From Paracoccus sp. SCSIO 75233 (GTDB lineage Bacteria > Pseudomonadota > Alphaproteobacteria > Rhodobacterales > Rhodobacteraceae): a stretch of DNA of 64,000 nt. A program made the position numbers and the translations under genes. Of the stretch, positions 1 to 9,256 are shown in pieces. Location of the stretch: contig NZ_CP115760.1 of the NCBI RefSeq assembly GCF_027912675.1, positions 62,001-126,000 of the forward strand. Reading direction: 5' to 3'. The first letter of the stretch is position 1. Every line of letters begins with the position of its first letter. A model generated the notes under the pieces. It did not search any database. It saw only the letters and a program-made list of their open reading frames with translations, and was not told the origin of the DNA.

Positions 1-1492
1 TGAAGGCGAAGCGCCGCCGAAGCGCCAGATCTACGAGTGCCAGCGAGCGGTCGGCCACGTTCATCGTACCGATGATGTAGAGATTGTCCGGGACATGCAC
101 GCGCTCGCCTGGCTGTTTTCGGTAGGCGAGCTCGATCGCGTCAGCGCGGCTGCGCTTGGTGTTCTCGAGTAGTGTCAGCATCTCGCCGAAGACCTGAGCC
201 GGGTTGCCGCGATTGATCTCCTCGATGATGAGTAAATGCGCGATGTCGGGCTGGGCGCGGGCGGCCTCCACCACCTGCAGGAACACACCGTCGGTGATCA
301 CAAGACCCGCTGAGCTGGGCCGATAGCCTCGCACGAAATCCTCGTAAGAGAGCGACGGATGGAACTGGACCGAGCGCAGTTGCTCGGGCTTCGGCGTGCG
401 TCGCCCGATCAGCGCCTTTGCCAGGCGCTTCGCGAGCCAAGTTTTGCCGGTGCCTGGCGCACCCTGAAGGATCAGGTTCTTCTTATCCTCCAAGCGTGCA
501 ATCAGTTTCGCGAGCGCGCCACGCGACAAGAACCCGCCCTCGGCAATGATGTCGTCGATGCCATAGGGCTCGATCGGAGGCGCATCTGTCTCGCCGTCCG
601 CCTGCTCCTCCTCCTCGATCAGGGTGAGGGGTTCGAGGTCCTCGGCGTACTTTTCGGCCCAGTAGGGATGCGCCAGGAACCGTGCCAGGTCCTGGTTTTC
701 TCCGTCGAAGGCGAATGCCACCAGTTGCCTCGCCATGTCGTCGTCCTCAAAGCGCGCCCTGGCGACAGTCGTGCGGTAGGTATAAAAGAACCACTCGCGT
801 GGCGGGTCGACTTCTTCCCAGGCGACATCGACAGTCTTCCCGTCCCCCGGATTGCCAGTAATCGTGCCAATCGCCTTGATGCGCATGGCGCTGACCGGTC
901 GCCCTCGGTTCTCGAACGGCACATCGTTCTTGCGCGTGTAAGTCGCCTTGATCGCGATCCGGTCGCCCTGCTTCATCTGTTTCACGAGATGTGAGAACTT
1001 GTCGTCATAGCCATTCTGCCAGATGCCTTCACCAAGGAAGCGTGGGGTCTGGTCGCCTTCGTCCCATGCTGCACCGACGAACCAGTAGTTGATGCCTTCC
1101 GGGACGATATCGCCTTCCGGTGCCTGGTCTTCGTCTTCATCAGCCTTGAGTGCTGCATGCTCTTGTCTGAAGATCTCGACGGCGAGGTCATCCGTCATTT
1201 CGATGGAACCACCCGCATCGGTCAGGGCCCAAATGCCGCGCTTCGGGGAATAGAGGTAGCCGGCCTTAACAAGGTAGAACCGTGCCCAGGCAACCCGATT
1301 GTTGAACTTCGGCTGCCCGTTTTTGTTGGTCTGGTTCAGGAAGTCGTCCGGTACTTCATGTCGCTGCGCGATTTCTTGGAAGACCTGTTTCGGGCGCGCC
1401 CGCCCCCCAAGATCGCGCAAGACCTCAAGGACCGGCGCGAAGTAGCTGACGAACTGCGGAACGCCTTCAATTTTCTGCTCGAAAAGTTTCAC
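1..1492 (-). CDS. McrB-like AAA+ restriction ATPase/GTPase, C-terminus outside the window
   Basis: About 497 codons are visible in one frame, running off the left edge. From the N-terminus there is a winged-helix Mrr_N-type domain (about residues 13-100, PQFVSYFAPVLEVLRDLGG), an EVE/PUA-like domain (about 125-225, INYWFVGAAWDEG, FLGEGIWQNGYDDKFS), then an AAA+ motor. The motor has Walker A GAPGTGKT at 344-351, Walker B HLLIIEEINRGNP near 417-427, and sensor-type IIGTMNVADRS near the edge. The family is the McrB motor of type IV restriction, which pairs with an McrC nuclease; McrC would lie beyond position 1. The start is the GTG at 1492; an in-frame TAG lies shortly upstream and no ATG lies between. 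The EVE-type reader suggests recognition of modified bases, which is inference. Confidence 0.85.
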   Translation of the reverse strand, partial: MKLFEQKIEGVPQFVSYFAPVLEVLRDLGGRARPKQVFQEIAQRHEVPDDFLNQTNKNGQPKFNNRVAWARFYLVKAGYLYSPKRGIWALTDAGGSIEMTDDLAVEIFRQEHAALKADEDEDQAPEGDIVPEGINYWFVGAAWDEGDQTPRFLGEGIWQNGYDDKFSHLVKQMKQGDRIAIKATYTRKNDVPFENRGRPVSAMRIKAIGTITGNPGDGKTVDVAWEEVDPPREWFFYTYRTTVARARFEDDDMARQLVAFAFDGENQDLARFLAHPYWAEKYAEDLEPLTLIEEEEQADGETDAPPIEPYGIDDIIAEGGFLSRGALAKLIARLEDKKNLILQGAPGTGKTWLAKRLAKALIGRRTPKPEQLRSVQFHPSLSYEDFVRGYRPSSAGLVITDGVFLQVVEAARAQPDIAHLLIIEEINRGNPAQVFGEMLTLLENTKRSRADAIELAYRKQPGERVHVPDNLYIIGTMNVADRSLALVDLALRRRFAF

Positions 1493-1815
1493 ACCTGTCC
1501 CCGGGTTTTTCAGGAAATTCCGACCAGTACACCCGATGGCTGAGATCTTTGCAATTGGGTCGGGACTTCGGGTTTCCTCGATTACCTACTGCTGACCTTC
1601 GCGTATCCAATTTTTCTGCGCGATGTCACGAAAGGCCGGTTCGGGGAACTGCGTTGCAGCGATGACCGTCCTGGCGAATGTCGGCTGTGGGCCGGACTTA
1701 CACCGCTGAATGTTGAAGATATTCAAGGCGACGCTCGACTTGTATCAGTCGCCGCGTGATCTCGCGACGCCGTTGATTCTGCCATCACCAATGCCCCTGG
1801 CAGGCGCGGCGTGGC
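1493..1815. other. Intergenic, no supported gene
   Basis: No convincing coding frame or RNA gene is seen. A plus-strand stretch near 1650-1705 reads AAMTVLANVGCGPDLHR and ends at a stop. It faintly recalls the conserved ANVGPG segment of TrkH potassium transporters, but it is too short to call. The gap separates two leftward transcription units. Confidence 0.4.
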
Positions 1816-2202
1816 CTATCGTGCGTGACCGCTCCCTGCAAACGCCCAAGTGCGCGACAGGATGAACGTACAGGCAGCCGCAAAGGCGGTCGAGATCAGA
1901 ACGGCAGCTTCGAGACGAAACAAGCCGATGCCCTGCAATAGGAACAGGACAATTTCATTTGCTAGAAATCCGATTGCCGCCACCATAGCGAATCGTCCGA
2001 AAGTCTGGGTCGCGGACGAACCATGTCCGGCGAAGGTGAACAGATGGTGACCAGAGAAACTGACCATGAAGGCAATCAGGAAAGCAACAGTGTTGCTGAT
2101 CAGCGGAAGCATGCCAAACCAGACAAGGCCGATCGCGACGCCCAGATGGACAAGGGTCGCCAGGCCCCCGGTCAGGGCGAACCGCGCGACCGCGCCTAGC
2201 AT
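1816..2202 (-). CDS. GtrA-family membrane protein
   Basis: A 128-residue protein with four predicted membrane segments. It starts MLGAVARFALTGGLATLVH, which is the GtrA signature, and contains FMVSFSGHHLFTF. GtrA-family proteins are thought to flip polyprenyl-phosphate-linked sugars across the cytoplasmic membrane for later transfer. The start chosen at 2202 overlaps the stop of the upstream GT2 gene by 7 bases. A longer open frame upstream lies inside that gene and lacks GtrA character. It is the third gene of a leftward operon with the GT83 and GT2 genes, which supports a glycolipid or lipid A/LPS-modifying pathway. Confidence 0.85.
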   Translation of the reverse strand: MLGAVARFALTGGLATLVHLGVAIGLVWFGMLPLISNTVAFLIAFMVSFSGHHLFTFAGHGSSATQTFGRFAMVAAIGFLANEIVLFLLQGIGLFRLEAAVLISTAFAAACTFILSRTWAFAGSGHAR

Positions 2203-3212
2203 TCGGATGACGCGGCAATCGTGACATCCTCGGCGATCAGATAGCCGGGGCGACCTTTCACCTCGCTGAAGACCCGCGCCAGATATTCGCCCAACACACC
2301 GATGGACATCAACTGGATGCCACTGAAAAAGAAGATCGCCACTGCCAGCGTGGACCAGCCGGGCACAGCATGGCCGAGCAGCAGCGTGCGGCCGGCTAGA
2401 AACAGCCCGTAGAAGATCGACAGCATGGCAAGGATCATTCCGATGCCGGTCCACATGCGCAACGGCCAGTCGGTGAAAGCGGTCAGCCCGGTCATGCCCA
2501 GTCTCAGCAGTTCGCGGAAGCGGAACTTGGTGCTACCCCCGGCGCGTGGCTGCAACTCGACCGGGATGGCAAGCGAGCGGAAACCGACCCAGGCATAAAG
2601 CCCCTTCATGAAGCGATTGCTTTCGGGCAGCGCGCAAAGCGCATCGACCACCTTTCGATCCATCAGCCGGAAGTCCCGCGCTCCGGCAGGCATTGACACC
2701 TCGCTGCCGATATTCAGGAAGCGGTAAAAAGCGGCGGTACAGCGGCGCTTCAACCAGCTTTCATCATCACGATGGGCGCGGACGGCGTAGACAATCTCAT
2801 AGCCTTCTCGGTAGCGCTCCAGCATCGTATCGACATAGCGCAAAGGCTCTTGCAGGTCGGCGTCGAGAATTACCACGGCTTTGCCCGTCGCATGACGCAG
2901 CCCAGCCATGATCGCCTGTTCCTTGCCGAAATTGCGCGACAGACGCAGCAGGCGAACCGGCAGGTCCCATTGGCCGGATGTGACCAGTTCCAGCGTTTCG
3001 TCGCTGCTGCCGTCATCGACGACAACGATCTCGGAATGCGGCACCAGCCTGTACGCCTTGCGCGACACCCGTGTCAGCGTTTCCTCGATTGTTTCTGCCT
3101 CGTTATATGCCGGAATGACAAAGGATAGATCGGGCGCCAATGGCCCTGAATCGAGCATGCGTGGCGTCATGTTTGCCGTTTCGCGAGTGATATCCTGCAT
3201 GCGGCCCATCAT
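2196..3212 (-). CDS. GT2 glycosyltransferase, polyprenyl-phosphate sugar synthase type (DPM1/GtrB/ArnC-like)
   Basis: A 338-residue protein. The N-terminal GT-A fold shows LSFVIPAYNEAETIEETL, VVDDGSSDET and the metal-binding ILDADLQEP. Two C-terminal membrane segments follow (about residues 240-305). This architecture transfers a nucleotide-sugar glycosyl unit onto undecaprenyl phosphate at the cytoplasmic face. The start codon overlaps the stop of the upstream GT83 gene (ATGA), so translation is probably coupled. With the GT83 and GtrA genes it forms a complete donor-synthesis, flipping and transfer set. The sugar cannot be read from sequence. Confidence 0.88.
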   Translation of the reverse strand: MMGRMQDITRETANMTPRMLDSGPLAPDLSFVIPAYNEAETIEETLTRVSRKAYRLVPHSEIVVVDDGSSDETLELVTSGQWDLPVRLLRLSRNFGKEQAIMAGLRHATGKAVVILDADLQEPLRYVDTMLERYREGYEIVYAVRAHRDDESWLKRRCTAAFYRFLNIGSEVSMPAGARDFRLMDRKVVDALCALPESNRFMKGLYAWVGFRSLAIPVELQPRAGGSTKFRFRELLRLGMTGLTAFTDWPLRMWTGIGMILAMLSIFYGLFLAGRTLLLGHAVPGWSTLAVAIFFFSGIQLMSIGVLGEYLARVFSEVKGRPGYLIAEDVTIAASSEC

Positions 3213-4780
3213 TTCACCTCGTTCGTCGGCTGGGTGACAAACAGGACATGCCGCCCATATTTGCCCAGATTTTCAAGACCCAATGTCGCCGCCTCCGACG
3301 CCATGTCCGGAGGCACCGAGAAAGCCACCGGTGCACCGCTGCCGGCCAGTCGCGCGAAGTCTTCGAGATCGATGGCACGCGCTTTGCCCTGGGAATAGAA
3401 TTCGGCCGAGTAGCTGCGCCCGCCGAGGATATAAAGCGGCGCACCGGGCATCGCTGCGCTAGCGACCGCGACGAGCCCCTTGTCGGATTTCAATCGGATC
3501 TTCTGCGGCGCGAAAGCCGCGCCCGAGGTCAGCGCCAGGAAAAAAGCGAAGATTACCGATGTCGCGATGGCAAATCCTGTTCGAGCTGCACGGCTCGGTT
3601 GAGCCTCGAACACCTGCGTGAACAGCACCACCAGCAAGACAGCTGCAGCCGGCAAGCCGGGCAGGACATAGGCGGCAAGAATATTTGATGCAGGCGTGAA
3701 CAGCAGCAAAGGCGACAACGTCCAGAGCAACAGATAAACCAGCCAGCCCGAGCGATCCCGTCGAAACATCGTGACCGTCTTGCCGAAGCGGGTCAGTAGC
3801 AAGGTGGCAACCAAGCTCCAAGGCAGGGCAGCCATCTGCCAGAACAGCCAGATCATGCCCTTGGCTTCCCGATGGCCAGACCCGTACAGATCACCCTGCC
3901 AGCCGGGGGTTAGGAAACGCTGAACATGCTCTCCGATCAGGAAGTAGCGCAGGAAACCGGGCGTGGCGATTTCGGCGGCGACATACCAAGGCGCGGCCAG
4001 CGCTGTCAGTAATACCATGCCGCGCGCCCATGGCAGCAGGCGCAGCAGGTGCCAGTTCCATGTCAGGGCCAGCCACAGCATCAAGGGAATGCCGCTCAGC
4101 ACAACCGCCACCGGCCCCTTGGCCAGCATACCAATTGCCAGCCCTAGAAAGACGCCATAACCCCAACGACTGTTGCCACCTCCGACCGCCTGCCAGAACC
4201 CGACCATGACGAGCGTCGTGCAAAGAACCATCGGCATGTCGGTCATCACGAAACCCGAAGCGCCAAAGAACATCGCCATCGTCGCCAGCACCGCCATGGC
4301 AACCAACGCCGTATTGCGCCCGACGGTATCACGCACCCACAGCCAGACGAGAAACAGAACCGCCAGCGCGGTCAGCAGGATCGGCAACCGAGCGGCCACT
4401 TCGTTCACGCCGAACAACTGCATCCCCCCTGCCGACAGCCAGGTATGCAGCGGCGGCTTGCCCCAGAACGGCACGCCATAGTCGAATTGCGGTGTCAGCC
4501 AGTTCCCGGTTTCAACCATCTTGCGGGCGATTTCGCCGTAACGGGCCTCGGTCGTGTCGGTGAAAGGTACGGCAAACATTGCCCAGAGCCGCAGGAGCCC
4601 GAATCCCGTCAGAACTGCCACCAGAAACCGGCGGGTCGGGCCATCCAACTGCATATCACGCAGCGTCGGTCTCACATTTGGGCGGGTTCGGGCCACTGCC
4701 GCGTGGAGGGGCACATGGGCCTCATCTATTATTGTCATTTTGTCCTGCTCGATAGGCTGACGGTTCGTGTCAGCCGCCAT
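3209..4780 (-). CDS. GT83 (PMT_2/ArnT-like) glycosyltransferase
   Basis: A 523-residue polytopic membrane protein. The first periplasmic loop holds the acidic catalytic region, FTDTTEARYGEIARKM, followed by YGVPFWGKPPLHTW, both typical of the ArnT/PMT_2 family. About ten to twelve hydrophobic segments follow, with a C-terminal soluble portion. Family members use polyprenyl-phosphate sugars to modify lipid A or other envelope acceptors. It is the first gene of a three-gene leftward operon and is transcribed away from the two-component system at 4904, an arrangement compatible with regulated envelope modification. Substrate unknown. Confidence 0.87.
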   Translation of the reverse strand: MAADTNRQPIEQDKMTIIDEAHVPLHAAVARTRPNVRPTLRDMQLDGPTRRFLVAVLTGFGLLRLWAMFAVPFTDTTEARYGEIARKMVETGNWLTPQFDYGVPFWGKPPLHTWLSAGGMQLFGVNEVAARLPILLTALAVLFLVWLWVRDTVGRNTALVAMAVLATMAMFFGASGFVMTDMPMVLCTTLVMVGFWQAVGGGNSRWGYGVFLGLAIGMLAKGPVAVVLSGIPLMLWLALTWNWHLLRLLPWARGMVLLTALAAPWYVAAEIATPGFLRYFLIGEHVQRFLTPGWQGDLYGSGHREAKGMIWLFWQMAALPWSLVATLLLTRFGKTVTMFRRDRSGWLVYLLLWTLSPLLLFTPASNILAAYVLPGLPAAAVLLVVLFTQVFEAQPSRAARTGFAIATSVIFAFFLALTSGAAFAPQKIRLKSDKGLVAVASAAMPGAPLYILGGRSYSAEFYSQGKARAIDLEDFARLAGSGAPVAFSVPPDMASEAATLGLENLGKYGRHVLFVTQPTNEVK

Positions 4781-4903
4781 CTATCAAGAACGATCTGTCA
4801 GGGGTGTTGCCGGAACTATACCAATCCGTAATGTCCCGACGTCTTGACCCAAACGCACAGCGGGCTATCCCTGCGGGCAGACAAGATATGGAAAGCAGCA
4901 GCC

Positions 4904-5575
4904 ATGCGCGTCCTTGTGGTCGAGGACCATGCCGAAACGGCCGACTACATCGCCTCCAGCCTCCGGGCGCAGGGGCATCTGGTCGATCATTGCGACAATG
5001 GCCGCGAAGGTTTCCTGTCGGCGCTGGACAACAGTTATGACGTGATGATCTTTGACCGCATGTTGCCAGGTCTGGATGGGCTGACCCTGATCAAATCCGT
5101 GCGCGGCGCAGGAGTCGAGACGCCGATCCTGATCCTTTCGGCGATGGACGGGATCGACGACCGGGTCGAGGGGCTTGAGGCGGGATCGGACGACTATCTC
5201 GTCAAGCCATTCTCGTTTCAGGAACTATCAGCGCGGCTGGCGGCGCTGACTCGCAGGCCGCCACTGAAAGCCGAGGAAACCGTCTTACAGGTGGCCGACC
5301 TGGAAATGAACCTGATCCGCCGTACGGTCACGCGGGCAGGCATTTCTCTGGACCTGCAACCACGCGAGTTCCGCCTGCTGGAATATCTGATGCGCAATGC
5401 CGGCCGGGTACTGACCCGCACGATGCTGCTGGAATCGGTCTGGGATTTCCATTTCGATCCCAAGACCAACGTCGTCGAGACCCATATCAGTCGATTGCGT
5501 AACAAAGTGGACAGGCCCTTCGAGATCGAGTTGATCCATACCGTCCGCGGTGCCGGGTATAGCCTGCATGGCTAG
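4904..5575 (+). CDS. OmpR-family response regulator
   Basis: A 223-residue protein. The receiver domain begins MRVLVVEDHAETADYI; the phospho-acceptor is Asp51 in VMIFDRMLPG, and the conserved Lys is in DDYLVKPFSF. A C-terminal winged-helix DNA-binding domain follows (LDLQPREFRLLEYLMRNAGR ... NVVETHISRLRNKVDRPF). The start at 4904 puts Met directly before the first beta-strand; an upstream in-frame start at 4844 would add 20 residues without homology. It overlaps the histidine kinase by 8 bases. It diverges from the glycosylation operon, which it may control; this is inference. Confidence 0.9.
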   Translation: MRVLVVEDHAETADYIASSLRAQGHLVDHCDNGREGFLSALDNSYDVMIFDRMLPGLDGLTLIKSVRGAGVETPILILSAMDGIDDRVEGLEAGSDDYLVKPFSFQELSARLAALTRRPPLKAEETVLQVADLEMNLIRRTVTRAGISLDLQPREFRLLEYLMRNAGRVLTRTMLLESVWDFHFDPKTNVVETHISRLRNKVDRPFEIELIHTVRGAGYSLHG

Positions 5576-6977
5576 GGCCGGCGGCATGTCTCGCTTCCTG
5601 CGCTCGACCTCGGCGCGGTTGTCTCTGCGTTTTGCCGCACTTTACGCCATCATCACTGCCCTCGTCTTTGGTCTGACCTACCACTTCGCGGATCGCGAAA
5701 TCAGCGAATGGGTACTAGACCAACTTGCGGACGATTCAGCCGGTTTTGCCAATCTTTACGAAAGCGAAGGTCTGGACGGGGTTCAGGCAAAGCTTGGCGG
5801 ATTTGCCGGGTTCAATTTCGAGGATTATCGGATCTATCTGCTTCAGGACGCGGATGGCAACGTTCTGACCGGAAATGTCGATGCCATCGACTGGCAGGGC
5901 AGCAGCGGCTACGTCCCGGTCAATGCAATCCAAGCCGAAAAGCCCCGTTATGACGATGTGACAGGCTACCTGCTTCATTCGGCGCAGCTCGGCCCGAACC
6001 GGCTGACATTGGGCACAAGCACCTATTTTCTTGAAGAGCTGCGCGAGGTTTTAGGTCGCGGATTCCTTGCAGGTTTTATCCTCTTGCTGCTTACCGGTTT
6101 ACTGGCCGGGGTCATTGTCGGCCGCAGAACCGAACGGCGGCTGACCCGGATCTCCACGACGCTGAAATCAGTGGCATTGGGGCAATTGGATCGACGCGTC
6201 CCCGTCACTGGCAGCGATGGCGATGACCTTGCCCGTATGGCAGATGAAATCAACCGCACCATCGCACAGCTTCAGCAGATGGTCGAAAGCCAGAAACAGA
6301 TTTCGGCCGATATCGCCCATGACCTTCGCACGCCCATGCAACGCCTGCGACAACGGCTGGATGTGCTTCTGAATGCGCCCGACCTGACTTCCGAGATCAG
6401 GGAAGATGCGGAACAAGCCGTGGAGATCGCCGACGATCTGATCGAGACATTCCACGCCCTGCTGCGGATCGGGCAGATCGAATCCGGTCAGCGGTCAGGT
6501 CGGTTTACCGCAGCCCCGCTTGCCCCGATCCTCGCCCGGATCGAAGACGCCTACGGCCCCGTCGCCGAAGAAAACGGTCAAACGCTGAGGTTTGACATCG
6601 AAGATCAGGACGCGATGGTTCAGGGCGATCAGCAACTCCTGACCCAGATGATCGCAAATCTCGTTGAAAACGCCCTGCGTCACTGTTCATCAGGTACGCG
6701 GATCGAGGTAACGCTGTCGAGGGTGGATGACAGCGCCCTGCTTCAGGTTTCCGACAATGGTCCGGGCATCCCCACAGCAGAACGCGACAAGGTTTTCCGC
6801 CGTTTCTATCGCCTCGAGAAGAGTCGCACGACCCCGGGCAATGGCTTGGGACTCAGCATGGTATGGGCGATTGCCGAATTGCATGGCGCGGTGTTGACAC
6901 TGAACGATAATCATCCGGGCCTGCGCGTTCTGGTCTCGTTTCCGCCTATTGCTCGCGAAGATTACGAACCCCGCTGA
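5568..6977 (+). CDS. Sensor histidine kinase
   Basis: About 469 residues. A membrane segment near 20-40 is followed by a periplasmic sensor region (about 41-160) without a recognised ligand fold, a second membrane segment (about 164-186) and a HAMP linker. The HisKA domain has His251 in ISADIAHDLRTPMQ. The ATPase domain shows NLVENALRH, DNGPGIP and GNGLGLSM. The start overlaps the response-regulator stop; ATG at 5586 is an alternative. It is the partner of the preceding regulator. Confidence 0.9.
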   Translation: MARAGGMSRFLRSTSARLSLRFAALYAIITALVFGLTYHFADREISEWVLDQLADDSAGFANLYESEGLDGVQAKLGGFAGFNFEDYRIYLLQDADGNVLTGNVDAIDWQGSSGYVPVNAIQAEKPRYDDVTGYLLHSAQLGPNRLTLGTSTYFLEELREVLGRGFLAGFILLLLTGLLAGVIVGRRTERRLTRISTTLKSVALGQLDRRVPVTGSDGDDLARMADEINRTIAQLQQMVESQKQISADIAHDLRTPMQRLRQRLDVLLNAPDLTSEIREDAEQAVEIADDLIETFHALLRIGQIESGQRSGRFTAAPLAPILARIEDAYGPVAEENGQTLRFDIEDQDAMVQGDQQLLTQMIANLVENALRHCSSGTRIEVTLSRVDDSALLQVSDNGPGIPTAERDKVFRRFYRLEKSRTTPGNGLGLSMVWAIAELHGAVLTLNDNHPGLRVLVSFPPIAREDYEPR

Positions 6978-7498
6978 TTTCTATCGTTTTTGGGTTCGCT
7001 GTTATGCTACGGCTGCGAATGGCAGGATGCATCCGAACAATGCCGCACTTGATGCGTTGCACCGCCGACCTCCGCACCTCCCCCGACCTTCTTCAGCCCT
7101 CGCAACCGCTGTGCTGATTCCGCACCCGCGACGAGCGGTATCAAGGTCACAGATCAATGACTTCCACCGGCCAAGAATTGCTGCGACGAACATGAATGGC
7201 TGGTTTGGTGACGCCACATAGTGGCGCCGAGACTATATCGAATGGCAGTAAAGGGCCGGGCGTGCCATGTCGCTCTGCCAGGATGGTCACACGGCCTGCC
7301 GCACCGCCGCATGACCGCATCGAGCCCACTTTGACCGATGCTGCGTAAAGGATGTATCGCTGCTTTCGAGGGCGGTAGAAAACCTGCTTGATCGCAGCCG
7401 CGATGCGGAGGGAAAGCAGCGCCGAGTTGTCGGAACGCGTGAACCAAAAGGCGATCTAATCGAACGATTCAGCGCTTCACCCCGTCTGCGGCTGCCTC
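6978..7498. other. Long intergenic region, no supported gene
   Basis: Some 520 bases between the kinase and ynfA. Short open frames occur on both strands, for example a leftward one covering about 7147-7440, but none shows recognisable domains, a good start context or a conserved motif. No tRNA or clear terminator is seen. Confidence 0.4.
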
Positions 7499-7825
7499 TC
7501 AAATACTGCGCGGTGCCCAGAGAATAATACCCGCACCGACAAGGCAAATGACCGCTCCAACTACATCCCATTGATCCGGGCGATGCCCTTCTACGCCCCA
7601 TAGCCACAGCAGGGACGATACGATGTAAACGCCACCGTAGACTGCATAGGCGCGGCCCGCCTGATCGGCGGGGCTGAGCGCCAGTAGCCAGGCGAAAGCG
7701 GCAAGGGACAGCATGCCCGGTGCCAACCAAAACACGCTCTTGTCCAGCCGGAACCAGGCCCAGAAAGCAAAGCATCCGGCAATTTCGGCCAGCGCAGCGG
7801 CGAAGTAGATAAGAACCGTCTTCAT
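7499..7825 (-). CDS. ynfA: YnfA-family (UPF0060) small membrane protein
   Basis: A 108-residue protein, the usual YnfA length, with four transmembrane helices. Family hallmarks are [22 protein letters not shown] near the start, [17 protein letters not shown] and [16 protein letters not shown]. The family resembles small drug/metal transporters but its substrate is unclear. The start at 7825 matches the family N-terminus; an in-frame ATG four codons upstream is less likely. It lies 56 bases downstream of the extra disulfide reductase and could be the last gene of the mer operon. Confidence 0.85.
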   Translation of the reverse strand: MKTVLIYFAAALAEIAGCFAFWAWFRLDKSVFWLAPGMLSLAAFAWLLALSPADQAGRAYAVYGGVYIVSSLLWLWGVEGHRPDQWDVVGAVICLVGAGIILWAPRSI

Positions 7826-7881
7826 CGGGCCAGACATACGTTCCGAGGAGGATCGGGTCTATTGCGAAAAATCTTTCAAAT

Positions 7882-9234
7882 TCAGGGAAGCGAGCCCAAA
7901 TCCGATCCAACACTTGGATAGGCCGCCGTCATCGACTTAAGTTGCTTGGCCGCCAGGCCCAGCTTGATTGCCAGCCCGAAGAAATTGATCAGTTCGCCGT
8001 ATTCCGGGCCGAACAGGTGCGCGCCGAGGATCTTGCCGTTCGACTTGTCCACGAGGACCTTCGCGGCAGCAGAGGTCTCGCCGATCCGGTAGTTCGAATA
8101 CCAATCGCCAGTGTCGGTGAACCGAACATCGACATCATACCCGGCGTCCCTTGCCTCACTTTCCAACATACCGACACGCGCCACTTCCGGGACTGTGAAG
8201 ACGGCTGTAGGAATACCGGCATAATCCGGTGCGGTCTGAGTGTCTTTGAGCATGTTGGAGGCCGCGACCTTCCCTTCGATCACTGCGACTGGCGTCAGCG
8301 GCATGCCATCGGTGTCGGCGCAATCTCCGGCGGCAAAGACCGCGCTGTTCGTCGTGCTTTGCAGATGCGGGGCTACAACGATGCCCTTGTCGCTGTAATC
8401 AACACCAGCCGCCTCAAGATTCAGATCGGCCAGGGCTGCCACACGGCCCGCGCCATGCACGACCAGATCGGTTTCGATTGTTCGGGTTTCATCGCCCGAC
8501 TTCACCTCGACAGTGAATGCTCTACTGGCTTCCGAGACCGACACGATTTCGGTTTCGCGCATCAGGTCCACGCCGATACCGCCGCTGCGGTCGATCAGCA
8601 TTTCGACCAGATCGGGATCGAAGCCGCGTAAGGGCCGGGCGCCACGATCCACGATGATCGGGTTGGCTCCGGCCCGTGCGGCGATATGCGCAAACTCGAA
8701 GGACACGAAGCCGCCACCGATAAAAAGAACCCGATTGGGAAGGGCCTCCAGGTTGAGGAAATCCGTGCTGTCGATCACGAGATCGGCCCCTGTGAAGCTC
8801 AGCGGCCTGGGCATGGCACCGGCGGCCACGAGGAACCGTTCCGACTGATATGCCGTTCCATCGACCTCCAGCGTGTTGCTTCCCGTGAACCGCGCGGCTC
8901 CATGCAGGGTTTCGACGCCGTTGCCCGACAGGCCCTTTTCCATCTTGTCCGGCACGGGATCGGTGAAGCCACGCTTGTGTGCCATCAGATCGGCCCAGTT
9001 GATCGACAGATCACCGGGATCGATCCCCTTGCCCTGCATGAGCCGTGCCGCGTCCATGATTTCCGCACCGCGCCGCAGGATTTTCTTTGGATCGCAGCCG
9101 CGCAATGCGCAGGTGCCGCCGTAGGGCAGCGCATCGACAATGGCGACACGCCATCCTGCCGCGCCACATTTGTTGGCCGCGGCCACGCCCGCCATGCCCG
9201 CCCCGATGACGATCAGGTCGTAGTCTTCATTCAT
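7882..9234 (-). CDS. FAD-dependent pyridine nucleotide-disulfide oxidoreductase, mer-operon associated
   Basis: A 450-residue protein of the glutathione/mercuric/dihydrolipoamide reductase fold. It has an FAD-binding GAGMAGVAAANKC motif, a redox-active disulfide in GGTCALRGCDPKK, an NAD(P)-binding VLFIGGGFVSFEFA, and the second FAD motif VFAAGDCADT. The C-terminus reads MTAAYPSVGSDLGSLP and lacks the usual HPT...E active-site dyad. It also lacks MerA's terminal Cys pair, so it is probably not a second mercuric reductase. It lies 22 bases downstream of merA on the same strand, so it is likely co-transcribed. It may maintain a low-molecular-weight thiol or handle an alternative electrophile; this is inference. 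Confidence 0.8.
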   Translation of the reverse strand: MNEDYDLIVIGAGMAGVAAANKCGAAGWRVAIVDALPYGGTCALRGCDPKKILRRGAEIMDAARLMQGKGIDPGDLSINWADLMAHKRGFTDPVPDKMEKGLSGNGVETLHGAARFTGSNTLEVDGTAYQSERFLVAAGAMPRPLSFTGADLVIDSTDFLNLEALPNRVLFIGGGFVSFEFAHIAARAGANPIIVDRGARPLRGFDPDLVEMLIDRSGGIGVDLMRETEIVSVSEASRAFTVEVKSGDETRTIETDLVVHGAGRVAALADLNLEAAGVDYSDKGIVVAPHLQSTTNSAVFAAGDCADTDGMPLTPVAVIEGKVAASNMLKDTQTAPDYAGIPTAVFTVPEVARVGMLESEARDAGYDVDVRFTDTGDWYSNYRIGETSAAAKVLVDKSNGKILGAHLFGPEYGELINFFGLAIKLGLAAKQLKSMTAAYPSVGSDLGSLP

Positions 9235-9256
9235 TCTCCGGTCCTTGTCCTGATCT

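Noticed and set aside
1640..1710. Possible TrkH potassium transporter remnant (AAMTVLANVGCGPD)
   Set aside because: Too short, and the flanking translation does not continue the similarity.
6949..7447. Several 60-100-codon open frames between the kinase and ynfA
   Set aside because: Low-complexity composition, no domains, and frames overlapping on both strands as expected in GC-rich non-coding DNA.
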